NCBI GenBank assembly: GCA_029339505.1
Contig: JAQISU010000033.1
Coordinates: 1,978,001 to 2,042,000 of the forward strand
From: Unio delphinus
Lineage: Eukaryota > Mollusca > Bivalvia > Unionida > Unionidae
Direction of reading: 5' to 3'
Length of the DNA: 64,000 nt
Each line of letters opens with the position of its first letter. Position 1 is the first letter of the stretch. A model generated the notes under the pieces. It had not been told where the DNA came from and did no database searches. It saw only the letters and a list, made by a program, of their open reading frames with translations. Shown here piece after piece: positions 60,655 to 64,000 of the stretch. Made by a program: the position numbers and the translations under genes.

Positions 60655-62000
60655 CACGGCCCAAGCTTCTGGGTCTGGAACCGGAGAGACGAAGGTGGGC
60701 AACTTGCTATTCCACCTTGTTGCAAAAAGATCGATCATCGGACGCCCCCAAATTGTGCATATTGGAAGAAAGACTGATTGATGGAGTGACTATTCCGTGT
60801 GAATGACTTGACCTTTCCTAGAAAGAGTGTCAGCCAAAACATAAGTCTGCCAGGAATGTGTCTGATTTGTACATTGATGTGGTGATTGTCGCACCAATGT
60901 AGAAACTGCCGGATCTTGGAGGAGGCAAGTCACCACCACAGAGTTGTCTGACATAATGAGGACAGTTTTGAAGAAGAGTTGATCCTTCCAGAAATGAAAG
61001 GCATTGATGACAGCCTTTATGTCTGAAAGGTTGATGTGGAGAGGGCTCTCCCCTGGCACCCACGTGCCGCTGACGGAATTGAAGTCCGGCAACAGGTGGG
61101 CACCCCAACCGTTGGCACTGGTGGCGGAACATACCGTTATCTCCGCTTGGGGTATCTCCAGAGGAATCCCTGTGGACATCCAACAGGGGTTGTACCATTG
61201 ACACAAGAATGATCTTATCTTGGGCGTGATCATTGTGTGATTGAGGGTACTTGAAAAAAGGGCGCCATTATGCTAGTAACCTCATTTGTATGGGGCGCAT
61301 AAAAAGACGGCCGAGCGTGATCAAGTCCGCTGCCACATTGAATAATCCAAGGAGTTGCAAGAACTCTCTCGCTGAAATGCACATCCTGTTGGAAACGGAC
61401 TCAACGATGTGACTATTCGGATTATCTCGAACACAAGGAAGCCTTAACAGATTCAGATCTGTGAGAAACTCCATACCCAGATGGACCAAAACTCTGGGAA
61501 GGACAGAGATCGGACTTTTTCCAGTTCACGAGAAAGCCTAGATGATCTAACAGTGATAGAAGATCGTTTCTGCCTTTGAGCAGAGTAGAACTTAACATAC
61601 GTTTCTGGAGGATGTCGTCCAAGTACACTGCCGTCACTATAGATGAAGTCAAGTGGAACAGGGTGACGACGCAATCCATAACCATGTTAAAAGCCCAAGA
61701 GCTGATGTTGAGGCCAAAAGGTATGACCTGGAACTGATAAACTGAGTCCCGATAAGCAAAACGGAGAAATTTCCGCGACTCAGTGGATAAGGACGTGAAA
61801 ATATGCGTCGGTCATATCTAGACTGACGGCATACCTGTCCCGTCGGATGGAAAGACGGATAGATCTCACCATCGCCACATTAAATTTCAGGGTTAAAATG
61901 TTTTGGTTGAGGCGACTCAGGTCAATGAACGGCCTCTGGATAAGAAACAGCCATGAATAAAACCCCAGCTATTGCAAGGTTTATTTATGGGTGTTTGTTT
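60655..62000 (-). pseudogene. Reverse transcriptase-RNase H of DIRS copy 1 (broken)
   Basis: RT motif A is visible near 61793-61831 (AVSLDMTDAYFHVLI), followed after a stop or frame change by FLRFAYRDSVYQFQVIPFGL and the catalytic YLDD at 61614-61625. The thumb-side LGFLVNWKKSDL follows. The RNase H part near 60800-61200 has LHINLSDIKAVINAF, SDNSVVV and VLADTLSR, and just beyond it LPTFVSPVPDPEAWAVDALS (about 60660-60750). Several frameshifts and stops show it is dead. Confidence 0.85.
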
Positions 62001-62699
62001 TTTTGTAGAAAGGCATCCTTCTCTTGATCTGACGGTACATCGGTGATGAGGGGAGGAGGACAGGGAAAGGGATGGATAAATGAAATCCAAAGTCCCTCCA
62101 AAATCACCTGAATCACCCAAATGTTCTGAGGTAATAAAGTGGTCCAGTGGTCCTGAAATTGCAGGAGGCGGCCACCCACAGGTAGGCTGTCCGCGGGCGG
62201 TGGGCAGGGTATGTCAACATCTCGAGTTAGGTGGCTTTAAGGCAGAGAAACTTGGGTTCTTGCTGCCTCTGTATGGTTGCCTCCTAGCTGGATTAGACTG
62301 TTGGCTCCCAGCATTGGGTTGGGATCTATACTGCACATCTGCCTGTAAGGATCCCTTTTCCCTGGTCTGCCTATCATCCCTCCGCTGTGGCAGGGAATGA
62401 TTGTTTCGAAACACCTGCGAAAGTTGGGCGGCTAGTTGGAGGGGCAGTTCCTGAGCTGCCTACCTCTGAACTTCAATTTTTTTTAAAAAAATTTACCGCC
62501 GATATGCATCACGTCATATCAGATCAAAGTTGGCAGAAGCAGTCAATGCATTGGCCATGGAATGGTGAGCTGCACTGTTAATAACTCTAGCAAACCAGGC
62601 AGTCACTTCGTAAGCATGGTCATTGCCGGATTTGCCTGGGAGTCAGAAAAAAATGGCTAATGAAACCAAGTCTAACATTGAAGACATAGCGACTACGTT

Positions 62700-63995
62700 T
62701 CGGACTAGCTTTGATGTGGCATTGGAGATCAGTACGGAAGGCGTCTGAGTTTTGTACCAACTACACTAGAACATCGCTGGTACTTAGCTTTCTGAACTTT
62801 GCCGACTGGGGAAGGAGCAAGAAGGACATCATCTCTTCCTCCCATTCAAGATATACAGACGCCTTAACGTTGGAGTCTTGAATGGCGGTAGGAGGTGGTG
62901 GGCATTCTGAAGTTGCCAATACCCTATAAATTTCTTCCACTGCAGCCTTCAAGCTAAACTCAGTCCATTTAATGACTGGATCTGTGTACGGCTGATTTGC
63001 AAGTGTTTCGTCACACTCACTGTGTGCTGAGTCGTGTTCTGGTCAACTTTCCCTCTAAGCTGCGCGCGCACCTGCTCAGGCATCCCCGTGCAGCTGAATT
63101 GTCAAATTTTGCTCAAATAAACGTTAAATTTTTCACGTCTCCATAATGCTTGCACAGTGCAGCGAACATCTACCATTCACTCAGCGGGAATGTTGGTTCT
63201 GGTACAGCTTGCATTTCTGGATATAGCATACCAGGTGACATAGATGACGCAATTCCGTCATCCATGACAATTTCACTAATTCTTCCTTGTGGAGAAGCCG
63301 TGAACATATGGACGACCGGCAATGCCGGCTGGTTTGTCTGCGAATGGTCGGCCTCAATGTCAGCGACGGTCCGGCTATCACCGGTACTGGCCGCTCCAAT
63401 GGCCTGGCTGGATGGACAGATTTCTCACTAAAACCTCCGTCATAGTATTGGCATGTTGCTGGCGGTACAGCTTGACGGACAGATTTGTCACTAAAATCCT
63501 CGTAAATCATAGTTGGTCAGACAGTTTTAGCAATAAGGTCCCGATGATGGGACGGCTGGTGATGTCGAGGTTGTATAATGAAATAGATCCAATGGATCCG
63601 GTAAAAACCCCAGGTGTCCTGACTTACAGGCCCGAAGGCCATGCTTGGACATGCGGGGAGACTTACGCCCACTGGGCAGCCGAAATTTGGGGGAACACTC
63701 CCCCAAAGAGGTAATATCTAGCCTGATGTCAATAGCTACACCATAGTTTCTTGGACCAAACGACGCATCTGTTCAAAGGCGGACTGTTGTACCATGTCAA
63801 CAATTTTTTCATCCATTGCCAAATTGGCTCTGTCCACTTATTACATACGCTGCATGGTACAGATGAAGTACACTTGGTACATACAATACAAGTGTCAAGG
63901 TTGTCTTCTTTTGTTTGAACTTTTTGCATTTCATGCATTTGGTTGACATTTCTACTGAAACGACAAAAGAAGAAAAGCAAAGCACAAATTAGCAA
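62700..63995 (-). pseudogene. gag-like region of DIRS copy 1
   Basis: The open stretches at 62761-62952 (with AAVEEIYRVLATSECPPPP and YLEWEEEMMSFLLL) and 63181-63510 precede the RT on the same strand. At 63729-63995 a Cys-rich segment (CIVCTKCTSSVPCSVCNKW) resembles the Cys-rich start of some DIRS gag-like proteins. Assignment is by position and composition, not by a recognised gag domain. Confidence 0.45.
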
Positions 63996-64000
63996 TTCAA

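Larger units (their letters stand above)
58810..63995 (-). mobile_element. DIRS-like tyrosine-recombinase retrotransposon relic (copy 1)
   Basis: On the minus strand this reads, in order, a Cys-rich and gag-like part, a reverse transcriptase, RNase H, a tyrosine recombinase, and then an inverted repeat pair. This is the order of DIRS retrotransposons, which integrate with a tyrosine recombinase instead of a DDE integrase. All reading frames are broken by stops and shifts, so it is a pseudogenised copy. No LTRs are seen. It continues to or past the right edge. It lies upstream of visible USP exon 1 on the same strand, probably within an intron. Confidence 0.82.

Noticed and set aside
61004..62581. 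Plus-strand ORFs at 61.0-62.6 kb
   Set aside because: Antisense shadows of the DIRS RT/RNase H, which carries the recognisable motifs on the minus strand.

Overview
This is eukaryotic, AT-rich animal DNA. Its single convincing host gene has small exons with GT..AG introns, and the rest is full of SINEs, minisatellites, microsatellites and retroelement relics. The repeat style (several tRNA-derived SINE families plus DIRS-type elements) fits a marine invertebrate, most likely a mollusc. That placement is an inference from repeat character and cannot be proven from this window.

The host gene lies on the minus strand. Eighteen exons from 58182 down to 12869 splice in frame (2640 nt, 879 codons plus stop) into the C-terminal four fifths of a USP25/USP28-type deubiquitinase. 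Visible parts are the USP QQDVSEF box, the palm/finger segment, the USP25/28-specific insertion with its coiled coil, the catalytic-His exon (GHYWAY) and the long helical C-terminal region. The first exons, with the N-terminal UBA/UIM part and the catalytic Cys box, lie beyond the right edge or inside sequence not recognised here. An AATAAA signal sits 166 nt past the stop codon.

Region by region. 1-12.7 kb: downstream of the gene, with SINEs, microsatellites, a ~71-bp minisatellite and two paralogous exon-like segments (2.1 and 4.35 kb), but no confirmed gene. 12.7-27.2 kb: C-terminal exons, with SINEs, a 33-bp and a 60-bp minisatellite and a dispersed repeat split by a SINE. 27.2-34 kb: one intron holding a decayed DIRS-like retrotransposon (reverse transcriptase, RNase H-like and tyrosine recombinase parts), itself interrupted by a 5'-truncated non-LTR retrotransposon. 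34-46.9 kb: the USP insertion exons, a 2.3-kb DNA transposon with inverted ends and TA flanks, and two minisatellites. 46.9-58.2 kb: exons of the front half of the USP domain, a degenerate tandem array, a 466-bp inverted-repeat element and more SINEs. 58.8-64 kb: a second, less decayed DIRS-like element (gag-like, RT, RNase H, tyrosine recombinase, then an inverted repeat), probably inside the next intron.

I found no convincing new multi-gene system. The most informative structures are the two co-oriented DIRS relics (one with a nested LINE), the inverted-repeat DNA elements without an obvious family, the orientation bias of one SINE family, and the duplicated exon-like pair near the left end.
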